A stretch of DNA of 60,885 nucleotides, from the NCBI GenBank assembly GCA_003169975.1, contig PNAA01000006.1, positions 1 to 60,885 on the forward strand, in the 5' to 3' direction. The notes under the pieces are model-generated. The model did no database searches and was not told where the DNA came from. It saw only the letters and a program-made list of their open reading frames with translations. A program made the position numbers and the translations under genes. This DNA comes from Spartobacteria bacterium (GTDB lineage: Bacteria > Verrucomicrobiota > Verrucomicrobiia > Chthoniobacterales > UBA10450). Each line of letters opens with the position of its first letter. The stretch's first letter is position 1. Below are positions 44,098 to 53,300 of this stretch, piece after piece.

Positions 44098-45279
44098 CGC
44101 GGCTTTCGTCTGCTCCGCCAGCCGCCCGATCGCTTCGCCTAACGAAGTGATCTGTGCCTCCGAATGGGAGGCGCTCACCGTTAGCCGAAGGCGCGCCGCG
44201 CCTTTCGCGACCGTCGGATAACGAATCGCCGGCACGAGGAACCCCTCCTTTTGCAGCGCGTGCGCCAGATCGAGTGCCCGTTGCTCGTCGCCGACCATCC
44301 AGGGAATGATCGCGGCGCCCGGCTTGCCAAACTCTTCTCTCGCCGCGGGAAGCATTCTGCGAAGCTGCACAATCCGCCTCCAAAGTGTCTGGCGACGCGC
44401 CTCGCCCTCCTCGGAAGCCAGAAAATGGATGGCTGCCGTCGCCGCGGCGGCCAGGGCCGGCGGTGGAGCAGTGGAGAAAATAAAGGAGCGGGCGCGATTA
44501 ATCAGCCAGTCCACCAGGCTGCGCGACCCGCAAATGTAACCGCCGCTCACGCCTAACGATTTGCTGAGCGTGCCCAGCTGGACGTCGATCTGCGCCTCCA
44601 ATCCGAGCTCGGCCGCCAGTCCCCGGCCGTGCGGTCCGACGACGCCGATGGCGTGCGCTTCATCGAGCAGGAGGTGGGCCTGAAAGCGCTTCTTCAAGTC
44701 GACCAACTCGCGGAGCGGGGCCCGGTCTCCATCCATGCTGAAAACCGATTCCGTGACCACCACGACGCGGGCCTGGGGATGCTCGCGCCGCGCCCAGTCG
44801 AGATGGCTCTCGAGTTTGCCGAGGTGGTTGTGCGGAAAAATCCGGATCGTGGCGCCACTCAGGCGCGCGCCATCGATCAATGAAGCGTGGCAAAGTTTGT
44901 CGAGGATCACGACGTCCTGCTTTGACGCGAGAGCGGGCAGCGTTCCGACCGCCGCCGCATATCCGCTGCTAAAACAAATCGCGGCCGGCGCGCGTTTCCA
45001 CTTCGCCAGCACGGATTCGAGCGTGACGTGCGGCGACTGCGTTCCACTGATCAGGCGCGATGCTCCGGCCCCCACGCCGAACTCCTCGATCGCCGCGATC
45101 GCGGCTTGACGAAGAATCGGATCGGCCGCGAGCCCGAGATAATCGTTCGACGAAAAGTTGACGAGCTGTCGCCCGACGATCTGCACTTCGGGTCCTTGCG
45201 CGGTGCCGATCTCGCGCAACTTGCGATGGAGCGATTGCGCGCGCAGCGCCTGCAGTTGCTCGCGAAAAAGATCGCTCAT
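44092..45279 (-). CDS. bioF: 8-amino-7-oxononanoate synthase-like PLP enzyme
   Basis: The 395-residue alpha-oxoamine synthase has NFSSNDYLGLAADP, GAGASRLISGTQSPH, the PLP-site LLLDEAHAIGVVGPHGRGL and the Schiff-base Lys in GTLSKSLGVSGGYICGS. BioF joins pimeloyl-CoA or -ACP with alanine in biotin synthesis; the close relative Kbl uses acetyl-CoA and glycine. Without other bio genes nearby the choice rests on overall likeness to BioF. The C-terminal stop comes from a family-A repeat. Two CCTAACGA octamers are inside (44138, 44552). Confidence 0.85.
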   Translation of the reverse strand: MSDLFREQLQALRAQSLHRKLREIGTAQGPEVQIVGRQLVNFSSNDYLGLAADPILRQAAIAAIEEFGVGAGASRLISGTQSPHVTLESVLAKWKRAPAAICFSSGYAAAVGTLPALASKQDVVILDKLCHASLIDGARLSGATIRIFPHNHLGKLESHLDWARREHPQARVVVVTESVFSMDGDRAPLRELVDLKKRFQAHLLLDEAHAIGVVGPHGRGLAAELGLEAQIDVQLGTLSKSLGVSGGYICGSRSLVDWLINRARSFIFSTAPPPALAAAATAAIHFLASEEGEARRQTLWRRIVQLRRMLPAAREEFGKPGAAIIPWMVGDEQRALDLAHALQKEGFLVPAIRYPTVAKGAARLRLTVSASHSEAQITSLGEAIGRLAEQTKAAL

Positions 45280-45300
45280 GCGCGCGGCCCGCCGCGTGAG

Positions 45301-46209
45301 TTACATCCGGCGGAGACCCCAGTAAAGCAGCGCCGAAGCATCCCGCCAGACGCTCGCCTGGCTATCACCGAGGAGGACCACAATGATGTCGCGTCCGGGA
45401 ATCTTGCCGCTGGCGATGAGACAGTGACCGGCCGCTTCGGTGTAACCGGTTTTCATGCCATTGCAGTAGGGCACCTGCTTGAGGACTCGGTTCGTGTTCT
45501 TGAGTTCGCGCACGCGGCCGTTGGCATAACGAAATACAAGCTCCGGCAGACAAACGATCGAACGGATGGTGGGGTTCGCGTAAGCGGCCCGCGCGATGAT
45601 GGAAAGATCACGCGCCGTCGAATACTGGTCGGGAATCGGCAGGCCGTTCGGATTCACGAAATTTGAATGCGTCGCGCCGAGGGCGCGCGCCTTGGCATTC
45701 ATTTTTTCGGCAAACAATTCAATGCTGCCCGCGTTATCACGCGCCAGGCAGCGCGCCACGTCGTTCGGGCTTTTCACGAGCAACGCCCGCAGCAGCTCGA
45801 TTCGTCGATAGGTCTCACCGGGCTTGACATTCAACCGCACCGGCTCCGCTTGCGTGTCGACCGGTTGCACCGTCACCGTTTGATCGAGAAAACCATCCTC
45901 CGCGACGATCAGGGCGGTCAGCAATTTCTGGGTACTCGCCGCGGCCCGCGGCGCGTCCGCGTTTTTCTCGTAGAGAATCTCGCCGGAACGCGCGTCCTGC
46001 ACCAGGACAGCGGCGGCGCGCGTTCTGGGCGGGCCGTTGAGGCCCTTCAAAAACTCATGCGTCTGATAGGCAACGGACAATTCCTCGTCGTCCGCGACGG
46101 CTCGCGCCCGTCTCACCGGAAGACTGTTTGGTTGGGTCGCGGCGACGCAGAGCAGCGCCAGCGCGCACGTCAGAGGCAACGTCAGGTGGGCAGTAGCTCG
46201 GCGGATCAT
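45301..46209 (-). CDS. D-alanyl-D-alanine carboxypeptidase (S11, PBP5/6 type)
   Basis: The 302-residue protein has a signal peptide (~8-25) and the S11 active-site motifs: Ser92-TQ-Lys95 in AASTQKLL, Ser147-Pro-Asn149 in VKSPNDVA and the Lys253-Thr-Gly triad in NGMKTGYTEAAG. The enzyme trims the last D-Ala from peptidoglycan stems, controlling cross-linking. It is shorter than E. coli PBP5 and lacks the C-terminal beta domain and membrane anchor, so it may be soluble in the periplasm. The start ATG at 46209 precedes the signal peptide; bioF follows 22 bases after the stop. Confidence 0.9.
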   Translation of the reverse strand: MIRRATAHLTLPLTCALALLCVAATQPNSLPVRRARAVADDEELSVAYQTHEFLKGLNGPPRTRAAAVLVQDARSGEILYEKNADAPRAAASTQKLLTALIVAEDGFLDQTVTVQPVDTQAEPVRLNVKPGETYRRIELLRALLVKSPNDVARCLARDNAGSIELFAEKMNAKARALGATHSNFVNPNGLPIPDQYSTARDLSIIARAAYANPTIRSIVCLPELVFRYANGRVRELKNTNRVLKQVPYCNGMKTGYTEAAGHCLIASGKIPGRDIIVVLLGDSQASVWRDASALLYWGLRRM

Positions 46210-46249
46210 TGACAGCCAATTAGAGAGCAAAAGGCCTCGCTGCGCAAGC

Positions 46250-46636
46250 CTAACGATCTTTGCCGCGTTGAATCAACTCAATCTCGTAACCTTCCGGCGC
46301 GTCGATAAAAGCGATCGCGCCGCCACGTCCGTTGGGATGCGGGCCGTCGGAAAGCGGGTAGCCCTTCGCCGCCGTTTGTTTCGCAAATTCCTCGATGTTA
46401 TCGACCTCGAAGGCCAGATGGGTCAGGTCGGGCCCAACCACCACCGGGCCGCTTTCGTCGAATTTGCAGAGCTCGATTTCCTCGTCGCTCCCCGGCGCTT
46501 TTAAGAAGACGAGTTGCGAGCCACGGCCAGAGGTGTGCCGGCGAACCTCTTCCAGTCCGAGCACATCCCGGTAAAATGAAACCGTCTTTTCGAGATCGCT
46601 CACCCGATAGCGTGTGTGCAGAAGCTTTTTGATCAT
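46250..46636 (-). CDS. VOC-family protein (lactoylglutathione lyase-like)
   Basis: The 128-residue protein holds two beta-alpha-beta-beta-beta modules of the vicinal oxygen chelate fold: KLLHTRYRVSDLEKTVSFYRDVLGLEE, then LTHLAFEVDNIEEFAKQTAAKGY and AIAFIDAPEGYEIELIQRG. The metal ligands His (~7), Glu in EIELC, His in THLAFEV and Glu in YEIELIQ are in place, as in glyoxalase I. It may detoxify methylglyoxal, but the thiol cofactor is unknown. The stop TAG lies in a CCTAACGA octamer (46249-46256). Confidence 0.82.
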   Translation of the reverse strand: MIKKLLHTRYRVSDLEKTVSFYRDVLGLEEVRRHTSGRGSQLVFLKAPGSDEEIELCKFDESGPVVVGPDLTHLAFEVDNIEEFAKQTAAKGYPLSDGPHPNGRGGAIAFIDAPEGYEIELIQRGKDR

Positions 46637-46701
46637 CGCTATCTTATTGCGCCCGATGACGATTAATTTCAAATTCGGCGCACTTCGCAGGTCATCTCTC
46701 C

Positions 46702-48201
46702 ATGCTTTGTCTCGGAATCGATAGCGGCACCAAAAGCACGAAAACGCTCGTCCTCGATATCTCCTCGGGAAAAGTCGTGGCGTTCGCGCAGCGTAGTTAC
46801 GGCACGATCGAAGGTCTGCCGCCCGGTCACGTGGAACAGGATCCGAAGATTTGGATCGAGGCCGCGGAAGCGACGGTCGCGGAATGCCTCGAAAAAGTCG
46901 GCGCGCGCCGCGGCGAAATCAAAGCGGTCGGAGTCAGCGGACAGCAGCACGGGCTGGTGCCGCTCGACGAAACGAACGAGCCGCTGCGCCCGGCCAAACT
47001 CTGGTGCGACGTTTCGACCGAGTCGCAATGCGAGCAATTCAACAAGGAATTTGGCGGGTTCGAAGGCCTGATCGAGCGGCTCGGCAATCCGATGCTCCCA
47101 GGTTACACCGCGCCGAAACTTCTTTGGTTGAAAGAAAACGAGCCGGCTAATTTCCGCCGCCTAACGACTGTCCTGCTGCCGCACGATTACCTCAACCTCT
47201 GGCTGACCGGCGAACGCCAGATGGAGTACGGCGACGCCTCCGGCACCGGTTTGATGGATGTGCGCACCCGCACCTGGTTCAAGCCCATCCTGAAATTCAT
47301 CGATCCAAAGGTGGAATCGGCCCTGCCGCCGCTGCGTTCCTCAAAGCGCCCGGCCGGTTTGCTGCGCAGTGTTCTGCGCGAAAAATGGGGCCTGGCCGAC
47401 GACGCCCTGGTCAGCGCCGGGAGCGGCGACAACATGATGGGAGCGATCGGCACGGGCAATATCCGGGCGGGCGTGGTCACCGTCAGCCTGGGCACTTCGG
47501 GGACGATTTGCGCGTTTGCGGAAGAGCCGGTGATCGACCCGAAGGGCGAGGTCGCCGCCTTCTGCGACGGCACCGATCACTGGCTGCCCCTCACCTGCAC
47601 GATGAACGTGGCGGTCGCGACCGAGCAAATGCGCGCGCTCTTTGGCTGGGACATCCCCACCATGGAGCAACGCGTCGCCGCGGTCCCCGCGGGCGCGGGC
47701 GGCGTTCTTTTCCTCCCCTACCTGCAAGGCGAGCGCACCCCGAACCTGCCCCGAAGCTCCGCCGTTTTCCACGGCCTAACGACGACCAACATGACGCCCG
47801 ATTTCATGGCGCGCGCGGTGGTGGAAGGTGTGACGCTCGGGCTCGCCTACGGGCTGCGCCGCTTCCAGGATCTCGGCATCGTGCCGGCGGAGATTCGGCT
47901 CACCGGCGGCGGAAGCAAGAGCGCGGTCTGGCGCCAGATCGCCGCCGATGTCCTCGGCTTTCCCACCGTTGCCTTGCGCGTGACGGAAGGCGCGGCTTTG
48001 GGCGCGGCGATCCAGGCGGCGTGGACTTATTCCGAGGTGAAAGGCCAACCGCTGAGCCTCGAAAAACTGGTCGACGATCTCGTGAAGGTGGACAAAAAGA
48101 CCCGGCTCGAGCCGCGCAAGGAAACCCAGACATTCTACCGCGAGCTCCTGCTGCGGCGGATCGATCTCACAAAAAAACTGAAAACCGGCGGATATCTCTA
48201 G
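46702..48201 (+). CDS. xylB: Xylulokinase
   Basis: The 499-residue FGGY kinase begins LCLGIDSGTKSTKTLVLD and has the substrate block SGQQHGLVPLD, LPHDYLNLWLTGE with GDASGTGLMDV, and the ATP-binding SLGTSGTICAF. The late signature is LTGGGSKSAVWRQIAADVLG. It phosphorylates D-xylulose for the pentose phosphate pathway; other FGGY sugars cannot be excluded. No xylose isomerase or transporter lies nearby. Two octamers CCTAACGA lie inside (47160, 47775). Confidence 0.9.
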   Translation: MLCLGIDSGTKSTKTLVLDISSGKVVAFAQRSYGTIEGLPPGHVEQDPKIWIEAAEATVAECLEKVGARRGEIKAVGVSGQQHGLVPLDETNEPLRPAKLWCDVSTESQCEQFNKEFGGFEGLIERLGNPMLPGYTAPKLLWLKENEPANFRRLTTVLLPHDYLNLWLTGERQMEYGDASGTGLMDVRTRTWFKPILKFIDPKVESALPPLRSSKRPAGLLRSVLREKWGLADDALVSAGSGDNMMGAIGTGNIRAGVVTVSLGTSGTICAFAEEPVIDPKGEVAAFCDGTDHWLPLTCTMNVAVATEQMRALFGWDIPTMEQRVAAVPAGAGGVLFLPYLQGERTPNLPRSSAVFHGLTTTNMTPDFMARAVVEGVTLGLAYGLRRFQDLGIVPAEIRLTGGGSKSAVWRQIAADVLGFPTVALRVTEGAALGAAIQAAWTYSEVKGQPLSLEKLVDDLVKVDKKTRLEPRKETQTFYRELLLRRIDLTKKLKTGGYL

Positions 48202-48218
48202 CGCGGGCATGCAGACAT

Positions 48219-48333
48219 CCGGGTAGCGCACGCGTCTCGCGTGCCTGGCGAATGCGTCGCGCATTCGCGAACTTTGGAAGTCCGTCGCGGCGAGACACCG
48301 CGACCAGCACGCGAGACGCGTGCGCTACCCGGG
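48219..48333. repeat. Palindromic element, family C, after xylB
   Basis: Arms CCGGGTAGCGCACGCGTCTC and GAGACGCGTGCGCTACCCGG are nearly perfect complements, with an inner hairpin (GCGAATGC/GCATTCGC). This is the intergenic relative of the leuS insertion at 20078-20212. Confidence 0.9.
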
Positions 48334-48407
48334 AGACTGACTGCCAAATTCCCGGGACACTCGATCGACCTAGAGCGGTCGCCCGATCTGTGGTTCTGTA
48401 GCGCAAA

Positions 48408-48977
48408 ATGAAACTTGTTATCGCCGCGACCGGCGCCAGCGGCACGCTCTATCTCCAGCGTTTACTCGAGCAGATCGACGCGCGCGCGAACGAAGTGCAC
48501 TTGGTGATGAGCGGCCACGCGAAACAGGTCGCCGCCACCGAGGTGGACCGCCTGGTGGTGCCGGACGGAGTAAGGCAGCATGCGGAGAATGATTTGAACG
48601 TACCCTTCGTGAGCGGCTCCGCCCGCTTCGATGCGATGGTCATCGTCCCCTGTTCGATGGCGACGCTCGGCCGTATCGCCTCCGGCTCGAGCGACAGCGC
48701 GTTGCTGCGGGCGGCGGATGTTTTTTTGAAGGAGCGCCGCAAGTTGATCGTCGTGCCGCGGGAGACACCGTGGAGTCTGATCCACGCGCGCAATGTCGTC
48801 ACGTTGCTCGAGGCGGGCGCGATCGTGCTCCCGGCGATCCCGTCGTTTTACAGCCGGCCGCAATCCGTGAGCGACGTGGTCGACACCGTGGTCTGGCGGA
48901 TTCTCGATCAGATCGGCCTGCCGAATCCGCGCGCTTATCGCTGGAAGGACGAGAGCGCGCCCAACTCCGAGCCTTGA
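48408..48977 (+). CDS. ubiX: UbiX-type flavin prenyltransferase
   Basis: The 189-residue protein has LVIAATGASGTLYLQRLLEQ, the FMN-binding MVIVPCSMATLGRIASGSSDSALLRAADVFLKERRKL and VPRETPWSLIHARNV, then PAIPSFYSRPQSVSDVVD. It makes prenylated FMN for UbiD-type decarboxylases, used in quinone or aromatic metabolism. No ubiD gene is in the window. The stop overlaps the next gene's TTG start. Confidence 0.93.
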   Translation: MKLVIAATGASGTLYLQRLLEQIDARANEVHLVMSGHAKQVAATEVDRLVVPDGVRQHAENDLNVPFVSGSARFDAMVIVPCSMATLGRIASGSSDSALLRAADVFLKERRKLIVVPRETPWSLIHARNVVTLLEAGAIVLPAIPSFYSRPQSVSDVVDTVVWRILDQIGLPNPRAYRWKDESAPNSEP

Positions 48978-49618
48978 AAATCGAAGGCTGGCGCGCGCGG
49001 TGGCTGATCGCTTTCGGTTATCGACTGCTGCAAATCTGGGCGCGCACTCTGCGCCTTACGATCGAGGACCGCGCGACGGTGATCGGTACTCCGCCTAACG
49101 AACGCTACATCGGCGCGCTCTGGCATAACCGGCTCCTTCTTCTGCCTTTCGTAATTAAGCGCTACCTCCCGGAACGGCGCGGCGCCGCGCTGATCAGCGC
49201 CAGCCGCGACGGCGCGCTGCTGGCCGACCTGGTGGAGCGCTTCGGTTTCGAGGTCGTCCGGGGATCGAGTTCGCGCCAGGGCGCCAGCGCCGTCCGCCAG
49301 CTCGCCGAGATCATCGCGAGCGGGAAAGACGTCGTCATCACGCCGGACGGCCCGCGCGGTCCGGCCTACGAACTGGGGCAGGGAATCGTTTATCTCGCCC
49401 AGCAATCGGGGGCGGAGGTCGTGCCGATCAACATGGAATACTCGAGCTGTTGGCGGGTGAAAAGTTGGGACCGGTTCATTCTACCCAAACCCTTTTCCAG
49501 CGTGCGCGTGATTTTCGGCCCGCCGCATCGCGTCGCGCAAACTTCGACCGAAGCGGACTTCGAGCGCGAACGCGCGCGGTTGCAGGAAGCGATGATCCAG
49601 CTAGTGGAGATGCGATGA
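48974..49618 (+). CDS. DUF374 lysophospholipid acyltransferase-like protein
   Basis: The 214-residue protein starts with TTG at 48974, overlapping the ubiX stop. It has [17 protein letters not shown] (HxxxxD-like acyltransferase region), [43 protein letters not shown], and [37 protein letters not shown]374 proteins belong to the LPLAT superfamily and are membrane-associated, possibly acylating lipid A or other lipids; the exact role is unknown. It overlaps folD by four bases, so ubiX, this gene and folD form one translation unit. Confidence 0.88.
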   Translation: MKIEGWRARWLIAFGYRLLQIWARTLRLTIEDRATVIGTPPNERYIGALWHNRLLLLPFVIKRYLPERRGAALISASRDGALLADLVERFGFEVVRGSSSRQGASAVRQLAEIIASGKDVVITPDGPRGPAYELGQGIVYLAQQSGAEVVPINMEYSSCWRVKSWDRFILPKPFSSVRVIFGPPHRVAQTSTEADFERERARLQEAMIQLVEMR

Positions 49619-50484
49619 AGCTGATCGATGGCCGGGCGACGGCCGAAAATGTTTACGCCGAATTGCGCGGCGAAATCGCGGCGTTAAAGGCGCGCGGGGT
49701 CACACCCGGGCTCGCGGTCGTGCTCGTGGGTGATGATCCGGCCTCGCGCGCTTATGTCCGTTCGAAGGACAAGATGTGCCGCGAACTGGGCCTGCATTCC
49801 GTAAAGCTCGAATTGCCGGCGGAAACGACGCAGTCCGATCTCCTCGCGCGCGTCGGGGAATTGAATCGCGATCCTGCGATTCACGGTATTCTCGTCCAGT
49901 CGCCGCCGCCCAAGCAGATCGATGAAGCAGCGATCATCCGCGCGCTCGACCCGGCGAAAGACGTCGATGGTTTTCACCCGATGAATATCGCCAAGCTCGC
50001 TCTCGGCGACCCGACCGGTTTCGTTCCCTGCACGCCGCTCGGCTGCCTGCGCCTGCTCACGGAAAGCGGCGTCACCATCAGCGGCGCGCACGTCGTTGTG
50101 CTCGGACGGAGTATGATTGTGGGGAAGCCGCTCGCGCTTCTCCTCATGCAAAAAGGGACGGATGCGACCGTTACCGTGGTGCATTCGCGCACCCGCGAGC
50201 TGGCGCGGATCACGCGCTCGGCGGATGTGGTGGTTGCGGCGATCGGTCGAGCAGGCTTCGTCAGGGCAGAACATGTACGCGAGGGCGCAGTGGTGATCGA
50301 CGTCGGCATCAACCGGGTCGACGACGCGGCCGCGCCGCGTGGTTACCGGCTGGTGGGCGACGTCGCGTTCGATGAAGTGGCGCCGAAAACGGCCGCGATC
50401 ACCCCGGTGCCGGGCGGAGTGGGGCCGATGACGATCGCGATGTTGTTGGCGAACACGGTCAAGGCCGCGCAGTTGCGGAGGTAG
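49615..50484 (+). CDS. folD: Bifunctional methylene-tetrahydrofolate dehydrogenase/cyclohydrolase
   Basis: The 289-residue enzyme has the substrate segment [21 protein letters not shown] with the catalytic Lys, [32 protein letters not shown], the NADP-binding [30 protein letters not shown] and the C-terminal [18 protein letters not shown]. It interconverts C1-folates for purine and formyl-methionine synthesis. The ATG overlaps the stop of the acyltransferase gene, so the longer upstream frame is not used. Confidence 0.95.
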   Translation: MKLIDGRATAENVYAELRGEIAALKARGVTPGLAVVLVGDDPASRAYVRSKDKMCRELGLHSVKLELPAETTQSDLLARVGELNRDPAIHGILVQSPPPKQIDEAAIIRALDPAKDVDGFHPMNIAKLALGDPTGFVPCTPLGCLRLLTESGVTISGAHVVVLGRSMIVGKPLALLLMQKGTDATVTVVHSRTRELARITRSADVVVAAIGRAGFVRAEHVREGAVVIDVGINRVDDAAAPRGYRLVGDVAFDEVAPKTAAITPVPGGVGPMTIAMLLANTVKAAQLRR

Positions 50485-50487
50485 ATC

Positions 50488-50539
50488 CTGGACATGCGGA
50501 AGCATGTCCCTCCGGAGGGACGCGCTTCCGCGCGTCCAG
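50488..50539. repeat. Nearly perfect 52-bp palindrome between folD and a convergent gene
   Basis: CTGGACATGCGGAAGCATGT and the complement of its mirror CGCGCTTCCGCGCGTCCAG meet at CCCTCCGGAGGG. Each half also forms its own small hairpin. It could be a terminator for both convergent genes or another mobile palindrome. Confidence 0.75.
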
Positions 50540-50544
50540 TTTGT

Positions 50545-51588
50545 TCAAAGCCGCACGACTTTCGTCGTTAGGAGACCAAGCATCTGCTTCTCGTTAGGCA
50601 AACAACGCAGCAGGTTGGTCGTCAGGCGAGGATGCAGGACCGCGCTGCGCGCCAGCAGGTTGACCCAAAGGCGGCCGGCGTAGAGCCGGCGGTGCGCGGC
50701 CGTGTAGCGCCGGTGGTCTTTGGCGCAGATCGCGGCCGCGGCCAGTTCGCCGGAACGGAGCGCATAGTAAATCCCCTCACCCGTGAACGGCTCGACCACC
50801 CGCGCCGCGTCGCCGACGAGAAACAACCCGGGCTGACTGGCGGGCAGCGCCGCGCGGGCCAGGGGCGCGATCGTCCGCCAGACGTGATCGGTGGGAATCG
50901 CGAACTGCCGCTCGGCCCAGCACTTGATCGCCGGCAGGTCGCGTGGCCGGCTTACGAGGCAGAGATTGAGCAGCCCGTCGCCGACCGGCGCTTGGCCCGA
51001 ATAGCCTTCTGGCAGCAGTTGCAGGACAACACGGTCGCCGAAATTCCGTGGCAACGGCACGTGCGTCTGGAGCGCCACGCGATCGCGCCCTCTGCGTGGC
51101 ATCAGGTTGCACAAGCGCGCGACCGTCGAGTTGCGCCCATCGGCCGCGACCAGGATCCGCGCGGTCTCTACGGATTGTTCCGTCGCAATCTGCCAATGCT
51201 CGCCCCGGCTGACGGAGAGAAGCGTCTCGCCTTCCCGCACTTCCGCGCCTAACGATCGTGCGCGGCGCAGCAGGATGTGATCGAGCAGGCTCCGCCGGAT
51301 CGCGATCTCCGCGCGCTCGCCCGAAGGCAACGGCGCGCTCACCGCGCGGCCATCCACGCCGATGAATTCGACGGTCGACAACCTGCCGTTCGGCGCCGCG
51401 CGCACTTCCGCGGAGACACCGAGCCGGTCGAGCACCGGCCAGCAGGTCGGGTTCAGGCAATCGCCGCAAACCTTTTCCCGCGGGAATCGGGCGCGATCCA
51501 GCACAAGCGTGCGCCAGCCCGCCAGCGCGCAGAACGCCGCGCAGCTCGCGCCCGCCGGACCGCTCCCCACGATGGCGACATCCCACAT
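50545..51588 (-). CDS. FAD-dependent geranylgeranyl reductase-like oxidoreductase
   Basis: The 347-residue protein begins with the dinucleotide-binding DVAIVGSGPAGASCAAFCALAGW and REKVCGDCLNP, typical of the geranylgeranyl reductase (GGR) family. It has a second FAD motif GLFLVGDAARVVEPFTGEGIYYALRSGELAA. The family reduces isoprenoid double bonds or hydroxylates related lipids; in Verrucomicrobiota the substrate is unknown, perhaps menaquinone side chains. The ATG at 51588 fits the Rossmann start. Three octamers lie inside (50565, 50591, 51248). The divergent gene is uvrC. Confidence 0.82.
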   Translation of the reverse strand: MWDVAIVGSGPAGASCAAFCALAGWRTLVLDRARFPREKVCGDCLNPTCWPVLDRLGVSAEVRAAPNGRLSTVEFIGVDGRAVSAPLPSGERAEIAIRRSLLDHILLRRARSLGAEVREGETLLSVSRGEHWQIATEQSVETARILVAADGRNSTVARLCNLMPRRGRDRVALQTHVPLPRNFGDRVVLQLLPEGYSGQAPVGDGLLNLCLVSRPRDLPAIKCWAERQFAIPTDHVWRTIAPLARAALPASQPGLFLVGDAARVVEPFTGEGIYYALRSGELAAAAICAKDHRRYTAAHRRLYAGRLWVNLLARSAVLHPRLTTNLLRCLPNEKQMLGLLTTKVVRL

Positions 51589-51607
51589 TTTCGCGTACTC
51601 TCCAAGG

Positions 51608-53278
51608 ATGCGGCCGACACGGCCGCTACTACACCAGTCCTCTCTCACGACCGTGCCGCTGTCGAAGGAAAAGCCAGACCTGAACAAGAAAGTACACGAG
51701 GTGCCGCACAAGCCCGGCGTTTACCTGATGCGCGACCGGTTCGGGCGCGTCATCTACGTGGGCAAAGCGCGCGACCTGCGCAAGCGCGTCGGCTCCTATT
51801 TCCTGCCCTCGAAAATGGCCGTGGCCGATCTGAAGACGCGCGCGCTCCTCGAAGCGGTCTGGGATTTTGAGACCCACACGGTAGCGAGCGAAGCGGAGTC
51901 GATTCTGCTCGAGGGCAAGCTGATCAAGGAATACCGGCCGCGTTACAACATCTCGTTCCGCGACGACAAGCGCTTCCTCGTGGTGAAGGTCGATCCGACG
52001 GAGGAATGGCCGCGCTTTCGTTTGGCGCGCTTCAAGAAAGACGACGGCGCCCGCTACTTCGGGCCGTATGCGCACGCCGGAGCGCTCCGGCAGACCCTGA
52101 ATTTCATGCGCAAAAAATTCGGCGTGCTCACTTTCGGGCGCGGCTCGCCGACCGAGCGCGAATTGAAATCGTCCACCTACCAGGTGCCAATGCGGTTGAG
52201 CGAAATCAACGCCGAAACTTATCGCGAGCGGGTCGCGCAGGCCGCGGAATTTCTCGAGGGTCATTCGCGGGAAATGATAAACGCGGTCGAGGAAGAGATG
52301 CAGAAAGCGGCCGCCAAGCAGGATTTCGAGAAGGCCGCCGAACTGCGCAACATGCTCGATGATTTGCGGTGCACGACGAAGCCGATGCGACGTTTCACGC
52401 GGCACAGCCTGCCGAGCACGATCGATCCGCAGGCCGACGTGCAGGCGCTGGCCGACGTGTTGCGGTTGCCGCATTCGCCCGAGGTAATGGAGTGCTTCGA
52501 TATCTCGAACATTTCCACGACGCACGTGGTCGCCTCGATGGTTTCCTTCCGCGAAGGCGTGCCGGACAAAAACAATTACCGGCGTTATCGCATCCGGACG
52601 GTGGAGGGCCAGGATGATTTTGCGAGCATGGCCGAGGTCGTGAGGCGGCGCTACGCCCGGGTGCTCCTGCAGGCGCGCGCGGCGCATCCGGAGGCGGCGG
52701 AATTTTCACAGGAGAATCCGGTGGAAGCGCTGGCCCGTCATCCCGAGCGGAGCGCAGCGAAGTCGAGGGATCCCGCGGTGTCACCTGCACGCTCCGCCAC
52801 GGGATCCCTCGACTCCGCTCGGGATGACAAGTTTGTCGCCGTCCGGTTGCCCGATCTCATCATCGTCGATGGCGGCAAAGGCCAGCTTTCCTCCGCTTGC
52901 CGTGAACTGCAGCGACTCGGGTTGCACGACCTTCCGATCATTGGCCTCGCGAAAGAGTTCGAGGAAATTTACCGGCCCGGCCGCGCGCTGCCGCTGCAGT
53001 TGCCGGCCGATTCCGGCGCCCTGCGCCTGCTCCAGCGCATCCGCGACGAAGCGCATCGGTTCGCCAACACCTATCATCAGCTCCTGATGAAGAAACGGAT
53101 CGGCGAGAGTCTTCTCGACGATTGCCCGGGAGTGAGCCAGAACCGCAAGAACCTGCTCCTGCGCAAGTTTGGTTCCGTGCAACGCCTGCGCAAAGCGAGC
53201 GTCGAAGAAATTGCGTCGACTGAAGGAATAGGCCAGAAGTTGGCGGAGGAAGTGCACCGCTTTTTGCAGCGGCATTGA
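51608..53278 (+). CDS. uvrC: Excinuclease ABC subunit C with a repeat-derived insertion
   Basis: The 556-residue protein has the GIY-YIG nuclease (PHKPGVYLMRDRFGRVIYVGKA with the catalytic Tyr and Arg), then a UVR motif (EEEMQKAAAKQDFEKAAELRNML). The RNase-H-like domain (MECFDISNISTTHVVASMVSF) and a C-terminal helix-hairpin-helix (CPGVSQNRKNLLLRKFGS) follow. It cuts both sides of bulky lesions with UvrA/B. Residues ~377-407 are encoded by a family-B palindrome and lie in a loop before LPDLIIVDGGKGQ. The ATG at 51608 lies inside a family-D half-repeat; a GTG at 51651 could be the older start. Confidence 0.95.
   Translation: MRPTRPLLHQSSLTTVPLSKEKPDLNKKVHEVPHKPGVYLMRDRFGRVIYVGKARDLRKRVGSYFLPSKMAVADLKTRALLEAVWDFETHTVASEAESILLEGKLIKEYRPRYNISFRDDKRFLVVKVDPTEEWPRFRLARFKKDDGARYFGPYAHAGALRQTLNFMRKKFGVLTFGRGSPTERELKSSTYQVPMRLSEINAETYRERVAQAAEFLEGHSREMINAVEEEMQKAAAKQDFEKAAELRNMLDDLRCTTKPMRRFTRHSLPSTIDPQADVQALADVLRLPHSPEVMECFDISNISTTHVVASMVSFREGVPDKNNYRRYRIRTVEGQDDFASMAEVVRRRYARVLLQARAAHPEAAEFSQENPVEALARHPERSAAKSRDPAVSPARSATGSLDSARDDKFVAVRLPDLIIVDGGKGQLSSACRELQRLGLHDLPIIGLAKEFEEIYRPGRALPLQLPADSGALRLLQRIRDEAHRFANTYHQLLMKKRIGESLLDDCPGVSQNRKNLLLRKFGSVQRLRKASVEEIASTEGIGQKLAEEVHRFLQRH
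52737..52828. repeat. Palindromic element, family B, inserted in uvrC
   Basis: GTCATCCCGAGCGGAGCGCA and CGACTCCGCTCGGGATGAC form a nearly perfect inverted repeat translated in frame as HPERSAAKSRDPAVSPARS and SLDSARDD. It is about 90% like the copy at 13570. Confidence 0.9.
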
Positions 53279-53300
53279 GCGCCCCAGGGCAGAAGAATTT

